Shown here piece after piece: positions 8,613-17,421 of a DNA stretch of 64,000 nucleotides. Every line of letters begins with the position of its first letter. The stretch's first letter is position 1. A program made the position numbers and the translations under genes. Under the pieces are notes generated by a model that saw only the letters and a list, made by a program, of their open reading frames with translations, searched no databases and was not told the origin of the DNA. Source of the stretch: Mycolicibacterium neoaurum (GTDB lineage: Bacteria; Actinomycetota; Actinomycetes; Mycobacteriales; Mycobacteriaceae); assembly GCF_036946495.1 (NCBI RefSeq), contig NZ_JAQIIX010000002.1, positions 496,001 through 560,000 on the forward strand. The letters run 5' to 3'.

Positions 8613-10166
8613 ATGGGTGGCGTCCGTCTCGGCCAACTGTTGCTGGCATTGGATGCCACCCTGGTTTCACTCGTCGACGCACCGCGGGGCCTCGATCTCC
8701 CGGTGACCTCGGCAGCGCTGTTGGACCGCGATGACATCCAGCTCGGTGTGGCCCCGGCCTTCGGATCCGCCGACATCTTCTTCCTGCTCGGCATCGACAA
8801 CCCGGACACCATCCGCTGGCTCGACCAGCACGGTCGCTCCCCCGTTGCCATCTTCGCCAAACACCCCAGCGCCGAAGTGATTCGGCGGGCCACCCGCGCG
8901 GGTATCGCGGTGGTGGCGGTCGAACCCCGCGCCCGGTGGGAACGGCTGTACCGATTGGTCGACCACGTCTTCGACCATCACGGCGCGGACGCCACACACG
9001 ACTCGGGCACCGACCTGTTCGGCCTGGCCCAGTCGATCGCCGAGCGCACCCGCGGCATGGTCAGCATCGAGGACGCCGAATCGCATGTGCTTGCCTATTC
9101 GGCGTCCAACGAGGAGGCCGACGAATTGCGCAGGTTGTCGATCCTCGGTCGCGCCGGCCCACCTGAGCACCTGGCCTGGATCGCCAGGCGCGGCATCTTC
9201 GACGCGTTGCACGCCAAACCCGACCCGGTCCGCGTCGCCGAGCGCCCCGAGCTCGGCTTGCGGCCGCGGCTGGCCATCGGGATCTTCGGCGTCACCGGCG
9301 ACGCCCGGCGCGCACCGGCGTTCCTCGGCACCATCTGGCTGCAGCAAGGTGATCGACCGCTGGCCGAGGACACCGAGGAGGTGCTGCGCGGCGCCGCGGT
9401 GTTGGCGGGGCGCCTGATCACCCGGCTGGCGGCCAAGCCCTCGGGTCACGCGACGCTGATCCAGGACGTGCTGGGTCTCACCGGGGATCCGCCCGATATC
9501 GAGACGATCAGTCGTGAGCTCGCAGTCCCGGCCCATGGACGGGCGGCCGTCATCGGCATCGAATCCGCTACCGAGGGCTCCCGACTGGCCGACGTCCTTG
9601 CTCTGAGCGCCAGCGCTTTTCGGCCCGACGCCCAGGTGACCGCGGCCGGTGGCCGGGTGTACGTACTGTTCCCGGACGCGAGCAAGGGACTTTCCTCATG
9701 GGTACGCAGCACGGTGTCCGCGCTGCGAACCGAGTTGGGTCTGGAGCTACGGGCGGTAACCGCCGCACAACTCGACGGTCTGGCCGGTGTGGCCGCGGCG
9801 CGTGGTGAGGTCGATCGGGTGCTCGACAGCGCCGCGCGCAGGCCGGGGAGCCTGGCGTCGATCACGTCCCCGGCCGAGGCACGCACGACCGTTCTGCTCG
9901 ATGAGATCGTCACGATGATCACCGCCGACGAGCGCCTCGTCGATCCGCGGATCGCGGCGTTGCGCGCCGATGAACCGGTGCTGGCACACACGCTGTCGGC
10001 GTACCTGGACAGCTTCGGCGATATCGCATCGGCAGCCGCGGCGCTGCACGTGCACCCCAACACCGTGCGCTACCGGGTGCGCCGCACCGAAGGGATCCTC
10101 GGCACTTCCCTGGCCGATCCCGACGTGCGCCTGCTGCTGACCCTGAGCCTGCGTGCCACGGCCTGA
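8613..10166 (+). CDS. pruC: PucR-family transcriptional regulator of proline catabolism
   Basis: 517-aa PucR/CdaR-type regulator. The N-terminal half is a PucR sensory region, the middle a GGDEF-like degenerate domain, and the C-terminus the HTH_30 domain, with AAALHVHPNTVRYRVRR near residues 470-490 as the recognition helix. Its position divergent from pruA-putB matches M. tuberculosis pruC, which is reported to activate those genes in response to proline. The start ATG 8613 sits 8 nt after a TACGAT box, indicating a leaderless transcript. The longer upstream frame overlaps pruA antisense. Confidence 0.86.
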   Translation: MGGVRLGQLLLALDATLVSLVDAPRGLDLPVTSAALLDRDDIQLGVAPAFGSADIFFLLGIDNPDTIRWLDQHGRSPVAIFAKHPSAEVIRRATRAGIAVVAVEPRARWERLYRLVDHVFDHHGADATHDSGTDLFGLAQSIAERTRGMVSIEDAESHVLAYSASNEEADELRRLSILGRAGPPEHLAWIARRGIFDALHAKPDPVRVAERPELGLRPRLAIGIFGVTGDARRAPAFLGTIWLQQGDRPLAEDTEEVLRGAAVLAGRLITRLAAKPSGHATLIQDVLGLTGDPPDIETISRELAVPAHGRAAVIGIESATEGSRLADVLALSASAFRPDAQVTAAGGRVYVLFPDASKGLSSWVRSTVSALRTELGLELRAVTAAQLDGLAGVAAARGEVDRVLDSAARRPGSLASITSPAEARTTVLLDEIVTMITADERLVDPRIAALRADEPVLAHTLSAYLDSFGDIASAAAALHVHPNTVRYRVRRTEGILGTSLADPDVRLLLTLSLRATA

Positions 10167-10199
10167 CCCGACTGCCCGTCATGCGGCAGGATTGCCCGG

Positions 10200-11018
10200 G
10201 TGAGACGTCTCCTGGTCTTGGCCGTGTCGACTTTCGCCGTGTCGACCTCGGCCATATCGATCTTGGCCGTCGGCCCGGCCGCGTCGGCGGCCCCGGCCGC
10301 ACTCCCGCCGACCACCGGCGGATTCGACTATCAGCTGGGCGGAACGTCGGATACCCCCGGACTGGCGGTCGTGGTGCGGGATTCCACCGCGCTGCCGTTG
10401 GAGGGGGCCTACAACATCTGTTATCTCAACGGTTTTCAGACCCAGCCCGGATCGGACTGGGCCGATCGACATGGCTCGGCGCTCTTGCGCGACGAATCGG
10501 GCGCACCCGTCGCCGACGCCGACTGGCCCGACGAGTACATCCTGGATCCGACCACCCCGGCGCAGCGCGCCACCATCCTGGAAGTGCTCACCCCCGATCT
10601 GAATCGCTGCGCGGACAACGGATTCGATGCCGTCGAGATCGACAACCTGGACACCTTCACCCGTTTTCCGGCCATCGAGGAGGCCGGCGCACTGGAGCTG
10701 GCCCGCAGCTATATCGCGCTGGCCCACGCCCGCGGACTGGCGATCGGGCAGAAGAATGCCGCCGAACTCGCCGGGATCGGGCGCCGGCAGCTGGGTTTCG
10801 ATTTCGCCGTCACCGAAGAATGCGCGGCCTTTGACGAGTGCTCCGCCTATACCAGACCGTACGGACCGCACGTGCTGCAGATCGAATACGTCGATAACCT
10901 GCCCGCGCCGTTCGCGGCGGTGTGCGCCTCGCCGGATCGGGCACCGCTGACCATCCTTCGCGACCGCGACCTCGTCCCGCCGGGTGCGGCTGGCCACGTG
11001 TATCAGCAGTGCCCGTGA
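10200..11018 (+). CDS. Exported GH114-like glycoside hydrolase
   Basis: 272-aa secreted protein: GTG start, basic MRRLL and a signal peptide ending near ASAAPA (residue 31), then a TIM-barrel domain resembling glycoside hydrolase family 114 (endo-alpha-1,4-polygalactosaminidase-like). Typical family signatures are the strand ending CYLNG, the WPDEYILD segment and DAVEIDNLD, where the acidic pair is the likely catalytic site. The signal-peptide region is built from near-repeats of GCCGTGTCGAC at DNA level. The gene follows pruC by 33 bp but need not be co-transcribed. Substrate in mycobacteria unknown. Confidence 0.75.
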   Translation: MRRLLVLAVSTFAVSTSAISILAVGPAASAAPAALPPTTGGFDYQLGGTSDTPGLAVVVRDSTALPLEGAYNICYLNGFQTQPGSDWADRHGSALLRDESGAPVADADWPDEYILDPTTPAQRATILEVLTPDLNRCADNGFDAVEIDNLDTFTRFPAIEEAGALELARSYIALAHARGLAIGQKNAAELAGIGRRQLGFDFAVTEECAAFDECSAYTRPYGPHVLQIEYVDNLPAPFAAVCASPDRAPLTILRDRDLVPPGAAGHVYQQCP

Positions 11019-11096
11019 GTCGCGCGCCGAGTGGCCACTTCTGACACGAGATCCGGCCTGCCGCGTGGGATAACTGGCCGCTCGGCGAACGAGGGG

Positions 11097-12206
11097 CTAC
11101 TCGCCCAGTCGCTGCACAGCCGCGGCGATGCGCTCATCGGTGGCCGTCAACGCGACGCGCACATACTGGGCACCGGCCGGGCCGTAGAACTCGCCGGGTG
11201 CCACCAGGATGCCCCGCTGCGCCAGCCAGGCCAGGGTCTGGCGGCACGGCTCGCCGCGAGTGGCCCACAAGTACAGGCCCGCCTCGGAGTGATCGACGGT
11301 GAAGCCGGCCTCCACCAGCGCAGGCAACAGCAGTGCTCGCCGGCGTGCGTAGCGTTCGCGCTGTACGGCGATGTGTTCGTCGTCGGTCAGCGCGGCGACC
11401 ATGGCCGCCTGCACCGGTCCGGGCACCATCATCCCGGCGTGCTTGCGCACCGCAAGCAGCTCGGTCACCACCGCCGGATCACCCGCGACGAATCCGGCAC
11501 GATATCCGGCAAGCGACGACGTCTTGGACAACGAGTGGATGGCCAGCAGGCCCGTGTGGTCGCCGTCGCAGACCGACGGATGTAGCACCGAGAGGGGCTC
11601 GGCATCCCAGGCCAGGCCGAGGTAGCACTCATCGGAGGCGACCAGCACGCCGCGTTCGCGCGCCCAGCCCACGACCTTGCGCAGGTGGTCGACTCCAAGG
11701 ACCTTGCCGGTGGGGTTGCTCGGCGAGTTCAGATAGATCAGCGCCGGGGCCTGCGGACCGATCTGGGTCAGCGAATCCGCCGCCATGACCCGCGCACCCG
11801 CCAGGCGAGCGCCGACGTCATAGGTCGGATAGGCGAGCTCGGGGATCACCACGGTGTCCTCGGCGCCCAAGCCGAGGAGTGTGGGCAGCCAGGCGATGAG
11901 CTCCTTGGTCCCGACCACCGGCAACACAGCCTCGGCCGCGACACCGGTGATACCGAACCGGCGTGTCAGCGCGTCATGGATCGCCGAACGCAACGCCGGC
12001 GTACCCGCGGTGGTCGGATATCCGGGGACACCACTGGCCTGGGCCAGCGCATCGCGGATCACCGGAGCCACCTCGTCGACCGGCGTGCCGACCGACAGGT
12101 CGACGATGCCGTCCATGTGTGCTTTCGCTGTGGCGGTGACGTCAGCCAGCGTGTCCCAGGGGAACACCGGCAAGTGGGCCGAGATGGCCGATCGTGACGC
12201 GGTCAC
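11097..12206 (-). CDS. dapC: Succinyldiaminopimelate aminotransferase
   Basis: 369-aa class I/II PLP-dependent aminotransferase that converts N-succinyl-2-amino-6-ketopimelate to N-succinyl-LL-DAP. Motifs are YLNSPSNPTGK, the PLP lysine in HSLSKTSSLAGYRAGFV, and the C-terminal arginine in GAQYVRVALT. The start GTG 12206 overlaps the fdxC stop as GTGA, so the two are translationally coupled. From memory the fdxC-dapC arrangement is conserved in mycobacteria. It fills the step between DapD and DapE, both encoded 9 kb away. Confidence 0.9.
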   Translation of the reverse strand: MTASRSAISAHLPVFPWDTLADVTATAKAHMDGIVDLSVGTPVDEVAPVIRDALAQASGVPGYPTTAGTPALRSAIHDALTRRFGITGVAAEAVLPVVGTKELIAWLPTLLGLGAEDTVVIPELAYPTYDVGARLAGARVMAADSLTQIGPQAPALIYLNSPSNPTGKVLGVDHLRKVVGWARERGVLVASDECYLGLAWDAEPLSVLHPSVCDGDHTGLLAIHSLSKTSSLAGYRAGFVAGDPAVVTELLAVRKHAGMMVPGPVQAAMVAALTDDEHIAVQRERYARRRALLLPALVEAGFTVDHSEAGLYLWATRGEPCRQTLAWLAQRGILVAPGEFYGPAGAQYVRVALTATDERIAAAVQRLGE

Positions 12207-12523
12207 TCGCCCTTGGGCTCGAGGTCCTTGATGGCCTGCGGATCGTTGTCGGTCTGGCCGACCTTCGACGCACCACCGGGCGAGCCGAGCTCACTGAAGA
12301 AGTCGGCGTTGCTCTGCGTGTAGCTGCTCCACTGGTCGGGCACGTCATCTTCGTAGTAGATGGCCTCGACGGGGCACACCGGTTCGCAGGCGCCGCAGTC
12401 GACGCACTCGTCCGGGTGGATGTAGAGCATCCGGCCACCCTCGTAGATGCAATCGACCGGGCACTCCTCGATGCACGCCTTGTCTTTGACATCGACGCAG
12501 GGCTCGGCAATGACGTACGTCAC
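12203..12523 (-). CDS. fdxC: Ferredoxin FdxC (7Fe-8S type)
   Basis: 106-aa seven-iron ferredoxin. The N-terminal half carries Cys in EPCVDVKDKACIEECPVDC and the second cluster in CVDCGACEPVCPVEA, the paired 3Fe-4S/4Fe-4S pattern, followed by the acidic C-terminal tail usual in actinobacteria. It is a cytosolic electron carrier. The start is GTG 12523 with AGGAGA (minus strand of 12531-12536) 7 nt upstream. The longer frame to 12724 lacks similarity. It overlaps dapC by four bases. Confidence 0.94.
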   Translation of the reverse strand: MTYVIAEPCVDVKDKACIEECPVDCIYEGGRMLYIHPDECVDCGACEPVCPVEAIYYEDDVPDQWSSYTQSNADFFSELGSPGGASKVGQTDNDPQAIKDLEPKGE

Positions 12524-12742
12524 TGATGTTTCTCCTGTCCAGTGGGCTGCTGGTCCGGGCTTCAGTACTGGGTGGGCGCGCTGAGCGAGCGCCCGCGGGC
12601 CAGTATGAACGGCCCGTAACTGGACGTGCGTCTCAGTGTGCCCTAACTTCACACGCCGCCCATACCGCGGCGGCGTGCAGTTACTGATACTAGACGTCGC
12701 ATATACAGAAGGCCTAGTCACCACGCGCAGGTTTCCGCCCTG

Positions 12743-12756
12743 TGCAACTTATTGCA
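12743..12756. promoter_or_regulatory. TGCAA-N4-TTGCA dyad upstream of padR
   Basis: Perfect 5-bp arms 12743-12747 and 12752-12756 with a CTTA spacer, about 32 bp before the PadR start. It lies in the 264-bp fdxC/padR divergent gap, which also holds AT-richer segments (ATACTAG, CATATACAG) that could be -10 elements. PadR proteins usually bind dyads near their own promoters, so autoregulation is the natural reading. Not proven. Confidence 0.35.
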
Positions 12757-12787
12757 TAGGACCACCGGTACCGTCTAACCTTCGGCC

Positions 12788-13345
12788 ATGGCTCTGCCGC
12801 ACGCCATCCTCGTATCCCTCTGCGAACAGGTCGGTTCGGGCTACGAGCTGGCTCATCGCTTCGACCGCTCGATCGGGTACTTCTGGTCGGCGTCACATCA
12901 ACAGATCTATCGGTCGCTGCGCGCCATGGAGGCCGACGACTGGGTGCAGGTCCGCGAGGTCGCGCAGCGCGGTCGCCCGGACAAGAAGGTGTACTCGGTG
13001 ACACCGACCGGCCGGGCCGAGCTTGCTCGCTGGATCGCCGCACCCCTTTCCGGACGCGGCTCGACCGTCGCCGACCACCGCACCCGCGACCTGGCGGTCA
13101 AGATCCGAGGCTGCGAGTACGGCGATATCGACGCCGTCCGCGAGCAGGCGGTCGCGCTGCGCGCCGACCGAATGGACCTGCTGGACACCTACCGCGGCTT
13201 CGAGAAACGCCAGTTCCCCGATCCGGCCCGGCTGACCGGCACCGAGCTGCACCAGTACCTGGTGCTGCGCGGCGGCATCCGCGCCGAAGAGGGCGCCATC
13301 GAATGGTTGTCAGAAGTCCTGTCGACACTCGGAGGTGTCCAATGA
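12788..13345 (+). CDS. PadR-family transcriptional regulator
   Basis: 185-aa regulator. The N-terminal winged helix includes the PadR hallmark HQQIYRSLRAMEADDWVQ and the wing QRGRPDKKVYSVTPTGRAEL, followed by a C-terminal helical dimerisation domain (PadR vir-type). The stop overlaps the start of fadH as ATGA, so it probably controls its own two-gene operon. The ligand is unknown; linkage to an enoate reductase suggests an unsaturated acyl or aromatic inducer. Confidence 0.88.
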   Translation: MALPHAILVSLCEQVGSGYELAHRFDRSIGYFWSASHQQIYRSLRAMEADDWVQVREVAQRGRPDKKVYSVTPTGRAELARWIAAPLSGRGSTVADHRTRDLAVKIRGCEYGDIDAVREQAVALRADRMDLLDTYRGFEKRQFPDPARLTGTELHQYLVLRGGIRAEEGAIEWLSEVLSTLGGVQ

Positions 13346-15390
13346 CGGATCCAAACACGACGTATCCAAACAAGGCGTATCCGAACCTGCTCTCACCGTT
13401 GGATCTGGGTTTCACCACCCTGCGCAATCGGGTGGTGATGGGCTCGATGCACACCGGCCTGGAGGATCGCGCCCGCGATACCGACAGGCTGGCCGCCTAC
13501 TTCGCCGAACGCGCCCGCGGTGGGGTGGGCCTGATCATCACCGGCGGGTACGCGCCGAATCGGACCGGCTGGCTGTTACCGCTGGCAGCCGAGATGCGCT
13601 CGGAGTCCGATGCGCGTCGCCACCGGCGGATCACCGCGGCCGTCCGCGCCGAGGGCGGCAAGATCGCCCTACAGATCCTGCACGCCGGACGCTATGCCTA
13701 CCATCCGCTTTCGGTCAGCGCCTCCTCGATCAAGGCGCCCATCAATCCGTTCCGCCCGCGGGCGCTGCGCAATGTCGAGGGCACCATCGACGATTTCGTG
13801 CGTGCCGCCCTGCTGGCCCGTTCCGCGGGGTATGACGGCGTCGAGATCATGGGCAGCGAGGGCTATCTGATCAACCAGTTCCTCGCGCCGCGAACCAACA
13901 AGCGCACCGACGCCTGGGGCGGGACACCCGAAAAGCGGCGACGTTTCGCCGTCGAGATCGTCCGCCGGGTACGCGAGGCGGTGGGCGCGGAGTTCATCAT
14001 CGTCTACCGGCTGTCGATGGCCGATTATGTCGAGGACGGTCAGACCTGGGCGGAGATCGTCGCGCTGGCGAACGAGGTCGAGGCGGCGGGCGCAACGATC
14101 ATCAACACCGGGATCGGCTGGCACGAGGCCCGGATCCCGACGATCGTCACCTCGGTGCCATCCGGCGCGTTCGCGGCCACCAGCAGTGCGTTGGCCGAAC
14201 ATGTCGACGTCCCAGTGGTGGCGTCGAACCGGATCAACATGCCCGAGGCGGCCGAGCAGATCCTGGCCGACTCGCATGTGCAGTTGATCTCGATGGCGCG
14301 TCCACTGCTCGCCGATCCGGACTGGGTACGCAAGGCCACCGAGGACGCCGCCGACCAGATCAACACCTGCATCGCCTGCAATCAGGCCTGCCTGGACCAC
14401 GCGTTCGTGCACAAGACGGTGTCCTGCCTGGTGAATCCGCGTGCGGGACATGAGACGACACTGATCCTGGGACCGACGCGGCGGGCGCGCACCGTCGCGG
14501 TCGTCGGCGCCGGTCCCGCCGGACTGTCGGCCGCGGTGAGTGCGGCGCAGCGTGGACACCGCGTGACGCTTTTCGAGGCGGGGTCGACGATCGGAGGCCA
14601 GTTCGACCTCGCCCGGCGGGTGCCCGGTAAGGAGGAGTTCAACGAGACCGTGCGCTACTACACCCGGATGCTGGAGGTGCACGATGTCGACGTACGCCTG
14701 GGAGTGCGAGCGACGGTGGAGACGCTGACCGGTTTCGACGACGTGGTGCTGGCCACCGGGGTGACCGCGCGGATGCCGGGCATTCCCGGCATCGAGCATC
14801 CGATGGTGCTGACCTATGCCGAGGTGCTCGCCGGCGCGGCGGTGGGCAACGCGGTGGCGGTGATCGGGGCCGGCGGAATCGGATTCGACGTGAGCGAGTT
14901 CCTGGTCACCGACCAGTCCCCCACCCTCAACGTCAAGGAGTGGAAGGCAGAATGGGGCGCCCTCGACCCGTTCGAGGCACCCGCGGTGCGTGGTGCGCTG
15001 ACCACGCCGATGCCACTCCCGCCCGCGCGCCAGGTGTTCCTGCTGCAGCGCAGCAAGGGTCCGCAGGGCCGAGGATTGGGCAAGACATCGGGCTGGGTGC
15101 ACCGCGCGTCGCTGAAAGCCAAAGGTGTCGAACAGCTCTCGGGTGTGAACTATGAGCGCATCGATGACGAGGGCCTGCACATCAGCTTCGGGTCCGACCA
15201 TGCGCGACCCCGGGTTCTCGCCGTCGACAACGTGGTGATCTGCGCCGGCCAGGAATCGGTGCGAGATCTCCAGGACGGCCTGCGGGCCCGCGGTGTCGAA
15301 CCCCACGTCATCGGCGGCGCGGCCGTGGCCTCGGAACTGGATGCCAAGCGCGCGATCCGTCAGGGCACCGAACTGGCCGCCCGGCTGTAA
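13342..15390 (+). CDS. fadH: NADPH-dependent 2,4-dienoyl-CoA reductase
   Basis: 682-aa iron-sulfur flavoprotein of the old-yellow-enzyme family that reduces 2,4-dienoyl-CoA during beta-oxidation of unsaturated fatty acids. Layout: an N-terminal FMN TIM barrel (residues about 1-350, with HAGRYAYHPL and the MGSEGYLINQFLAPRTN loop), a 4Fe-4S region with CIACNQACLD and a later Cys in TVSCLVNP, then FAD and NADPH Rossmann domains with VVGAGPAGLSAA and AVIGAGGIGFDVSEF. The ATG 13342 overlaps the padR stop, supporting co-translation. Confidence 0.92.
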   Translation: MTDPNTTYPNKAYPNLLSPLDLGFTTLRNRVVMGSMHTGLEDRARDTDRLAAYFAERARGGVGLIITGGYAPNRTGWLLPLAAEMRSESDARRHRRITAAVRAEGGKIALQILHAGRYAYHPLSVSASSIKAPINPFRPRALRNVEGTIDDFVRAALLARSAGYDGVEIMGSEGYLINQFLAPRTNKRTDAWGGTPEKRRRFAVEIVRRVREAVGAEFIIVYRLSMADYVEDGQTWAEIVALANEVEAAGATIINTGIGWHEARIPTIVTSVPSGAFAATSSALAEHVDVPVVASNRINMPEAAEQILADSHVQLISMARPLLADPDWVRKATEDAADQINTCIACNQACLDHAFVHKTVSCLVNPRAGHETTLILGPTRRARTVAVVGAGPAGLSAAVSAAQRGHRVTLFEAGSTIGGQFDLARRVPGKEEFNETVRYYTRMLEVHDVDVRLGVRATVETLTGFDDVVLATGVTARMPGIPGIEHPMVLTYAEVLAGAAVGNAVAVIGAGGIGFDVSEFLVTDQSPTLNVKEWKAEWGALDPFEAPAVRGALTTPMPLPPARQVFLLQRSKGPQGRGLGKTSGWVHRASLKAKGVEQLSGVNYERIDDEGLHISFGSDHARPRVLAVDNVVICAGQESVRDLQDGLRARGVEPHVIGGAAVASELDAKRAIRQGTELAARL

Positions 15391-15401
15391 CTCCCGTTCC
15401 C

Positions 15402-15464
15402 CGCGAGCGTGCGTGTCTGCACCCCGACTCGCCGTGTCCGGGGCAGAGTTCACGCACGCTCGCG
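15402..15464. terminator. Inverted repeat between convergent fadH and yceI
   Basis: Perfect 14-nt arms 15402-15415 and 15451-15464 (CGCGAGCGTGCGTG and complement), 35-nt loop, in the 81-bp space between two convergent genes. Likely a bidirectional terminator or a member of the same kind of mycobacterial palindromic repeat as at 2700-2758. No U-tract follows, as is typical of high-GC actinobacteria. Confidence 0.6.
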
Positions 15465-15471
15465 GCGGGAG

Positions 15472-16020
15472 TCAGGCCTGCTTGAGCGCTTCGATCTCCA
15501 GGGTGACGGTCACCTTGTCACCGACGACGGCGCCACCGGTCTCCAGCGGGGCGTCGAAATCGATCCCGAAGTCCTTGCGGTTCAGCACGACCGACGCCTC
15601 GAACCCGGCAACCGCACCGTGCCCCATACCCGGGTTGACGCCGTTGAACCGCAGATTCAGCGCGACGGGCAAGGTGGCACCCTTGAGCGTGAACTCGCCG
15701 TCGAGTACGTAGTCGTCACCGTCGGCGCGCACGCCGGTCGAGGTGAACGTCGCGGTCGGAAACTGGTCGGCGTCGAAGAAATCGGGCGCCTTCAGGTGCG
15801 CATCACGCTGCTCGTTGCGGGTGTTGATCGAGGCGATGTCGATCGTGGCGGTGACCGACGGGGTGCCGTCCTCGGCGACGGTGATGGCGCCGGCGACCGA
15901 GTCGAAGGTGCCGCGCACCTTGCTGACCATGAGATGGCGAACCGAGAAGTTCACCGAGGAGTGCACGGGATCGATCGCCCAGGTTCCGGCGGTCAGGTCG
16001 GTGGCTGCGGCTGTGGTCAT
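15472..16020 (-). CDS. YceI family lipocalin-like protein
   Basis: 182-aa YceI-domain protein forming a lipocalin-like barrel that binds isoprenoid-type lipids. It opens with GTWAIDPVHSSVNFSVRHLMVSKVRG, the standard YceI N-terminus split over several strands, and includes the DADQFPTATFTS and FTLKGATLPV strands. No signal peptide is visible, so it is predicted to be cytosolic. The start ATG 16020 is preceded by AGGAG 9-10 nt upstream; the longer frame is rejected. A 14-bp palindrome lies 58 bp upstream. Confidence 0.88.
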   Translation of the reverse strand: MTTAAATDLTAGTWAIDPVHSSVNFSVRHLMVSKVRGTFDSVAGAITVAEDGTPSVTATIDIASINTRNEQRDAHLKAPDFFDADQFPTATFTSTGVRADGDDYVLDGEFTLKGATLPVALNLRFNGVNPGMGHGAVAGFEASVVLNRKDFGIDFDAPLETGGAVVGDKVTVTLEIEALKQA

Positions 16021-16078
16021 GATGTCTACTCCTGTGATCGTCGGGCCGGCTTTCCGGACACCTCTCAGCCCAGTTAAA

Positions 16079-16092
16079 CGGACCACGGTCCG
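16079..16092. promoter_or_regulatory. CGGACC-AC-GGTCCG palindrome upstream of yceI
   Basis: A 14-bp dyad with perfect 6-bp arms in the 75-bp gap between the ThuA-like gene stop and the yceI start. It looks like an operator for a small dimeric repressor such as a TetR or MarR member. No such regulator is encoded next to it. The palindrome could alternatively be a weak terminator stem for the upstream operon. Confidence 0.35.
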
Positions 16093-16095
16093 ATT

Positions 16096-16950
16096 TCATT
16101 CCACGCGATGTGCATCCGCTGGTGTCAGCCACCGGGCGATATTGCGGACATAGTCGAAGAACACGTCGAGCCGAGCCGGGTCGTCCTTGATCCCCCGGCC
16201 CGCCCGCTCGGTGACGAAGTCCGGCGCACCGCGGTCGACATCCCAGTTGTAATCGGCGAAATGGTGGAACGTCGAACAGGCCAGAGCCCGGCCGAGCACC
16301 GAACCGTCGGCGGCACGCTCACCGTCCAACGCCACCGCAAGGTTGAACACCCGTCCCGTCGTCGCACTGCAGCCCTGCGCCACCACCCGGGCGCCAGGTA
16401 CCTCGGCGGTCACCAGACCCTCGTGCGGATGCGCAGGGAACCATCGGATCCGGCCCCCGGGCACCGCGTCGGTCCGGAGCAGTTCGTGACCACGGTCCAG
16501 TACCGCCTGATAGTCACCGTTGGCACCGGAATGGTAGTTCGGCCAGGAGATCTCGGGATTGTCCACATCATCGCGCAGGCCGGCCGGATCGACGCTCGCA
16601 TCATGGAACCTGTTCACCGCGCCCAGCGAACCGAGTGCCGACAGACACCTGCCGAGGTCCTGATGATCGCGCGCGGTCAGCACGCCGCCGCCACGGCGCC
16701 GGAATCCGGCGATTGCCCGGCACTCACGCTCGGTCAACCCGGCCCCGGTGTCGACGGCCATCAGCCAGAGTTGGTCGAAGTCCGACCGATCCAGCCCGGC
16801 GAGCACCGGATCGTCGTCACCGCACGCCCGGTTCCGGGTGACCACCTGGTGCCCGGCGGCCCGCAGCACGTCGCCCAGCAGGCCGAAGCGCTCGACCGAC
16901 CAATCCTGTGCGTCGAACGGGATCGTGGTCTGGAGCAGGATTCTGGCCAT
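16096..16950 (-). CDS. ThuA-like / glutamine-amidotransferase-fold protein
   Basis: 284-aa protein with a class-I glutamine-amidotransferase-like (flavodoxin-type) pattern: an N-terminal strand MARILLQTTIPF, DFDQLWLMAVDTGAGLT, RGGGVLTARDHQDLG in the nucleophile-elbow position, and a late HHFADYNWD segment. No obvious Cys-His catalytic pair is seen, so function is open. The start ATG 16950 is 5 nt after the cupin stop, so the two are co-transcribed. It ends the five-gene run beginning at 19442. Confidence 0.6.
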   Translation of the reverse strand: MARILLQTTIPFDAQDWSVERFGLLGDVLRAAGHQVVTRNRACGDDDPVLAGLDRSDFDQLWLMAVDTGAGLTERECRAIAGFRRRGGGVLTARDHQDLGRCLSALGSLGAVNRFHDASVDPAGLRDDVDNPEISWPNYHSGANGDYQAVLDRGHELLRTDAVPGGRIRWFPAHPHEGLVTAEVPGARVVAQGCSATTGRVFNLAVALDGERAADGSVLGRALACSTFHHFADYNWDVDRGAPDFVTERAGRGIKDDPARLDVFFDYVRNIARWLTPADAHRVE

Positions 16951-16955
16951 CGACC

Positions 16956-17366
16956 TCACTCCGTGACGCGCAAATGCGCCCGAGCGGCCAACTCGTCGGT
17001 GTCGACGAGCACGAGCATCGGCGTTCCCGGCGTGCAGAACATCGTCACGAGGAACCGGCACGGGATGTCTTCCCGATTGTTTGCGTCGCTGTAATGGATG
17101 ACATCACCGCCGGGCTCCCAGAACGTCTCACCGGCGCGCACGACGCGGGGCGCCGATCCCTCAAGCTCGAAAAGCACCTCCCCGTCGAGTACATAACCGA
17201 ACGCGGGTCCGCCGGGATGCTTGTGCGGGGGCGCCCCGGCGCTGCCGGGCGGATACTCGATGATCACCGTCATGGCATGTGCGCCTTGCGGTATGGCCGG
17301 CGGTGTCGCCTCGCCCACCACGGTGAGGGCATCTTCCCAACCTGGGTCGTACTTCACGATCTTCAC
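16956..17366 (-). CDS. Cupin-domain protein
   Basis: 136-aa single cupin barrel. Motif 1 is APPHKHPGGPAFGYVLDGE with two His and a Glu-type ligand arrangement, and motif 2 is PGGDVIHYSDA. Small cupins of this kind act as metal-binding sensors or enzymes; the substrate cannot be read from sequence. The start GTG 17366 has GAGGA directly upstream. The longer frame to 17555 would run through the SDR 3' end and the tandem duplication and is not used. Confidence 0.75.
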   Translation of the reverse strand: MKIVKYDPGWEDALTVVGEATPPAIPQGAHAMTVIIEYPPGSAGAPPHKHPGGPAFGYVLDGEVLFELEGSAPRVVRAGETFWEPGGDVIHYSDANNREDIPCRFLVTMFCTPGTPMLVLVDTDELAARAHLRVTE

Positions 17367-17375
17367 TCCTCGGTA

Positions 17376-17421
17376 GTCACAGGGCGGCACCGCCGCCGGG
17401 TCACAGGGCGGCACCGCCGCC
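17376..17421. repeat. 24-bp-period tandem duplication at the SDR 3' end
   Basis: GTCACAGGGCGGCACCGCCGCC occurs at 17376-17397 and again at 17400-17421 with two extra bases between. The second copy contains the SDR stop and last codons; the first lies just beyond the stop, in the leader of the cupin gene. Looks like a recent slippage duplication that left the SDR reading frame intact. Confidence 0.85.

Noticed and set aside
13669..15453. 594-codon minus-strand frame opposite fadH
   Set aside because: Antisense to a clear 682-aa enzyme; His/Arg/Gly-rich shadow sequence typical of GC-rich antisense frames.
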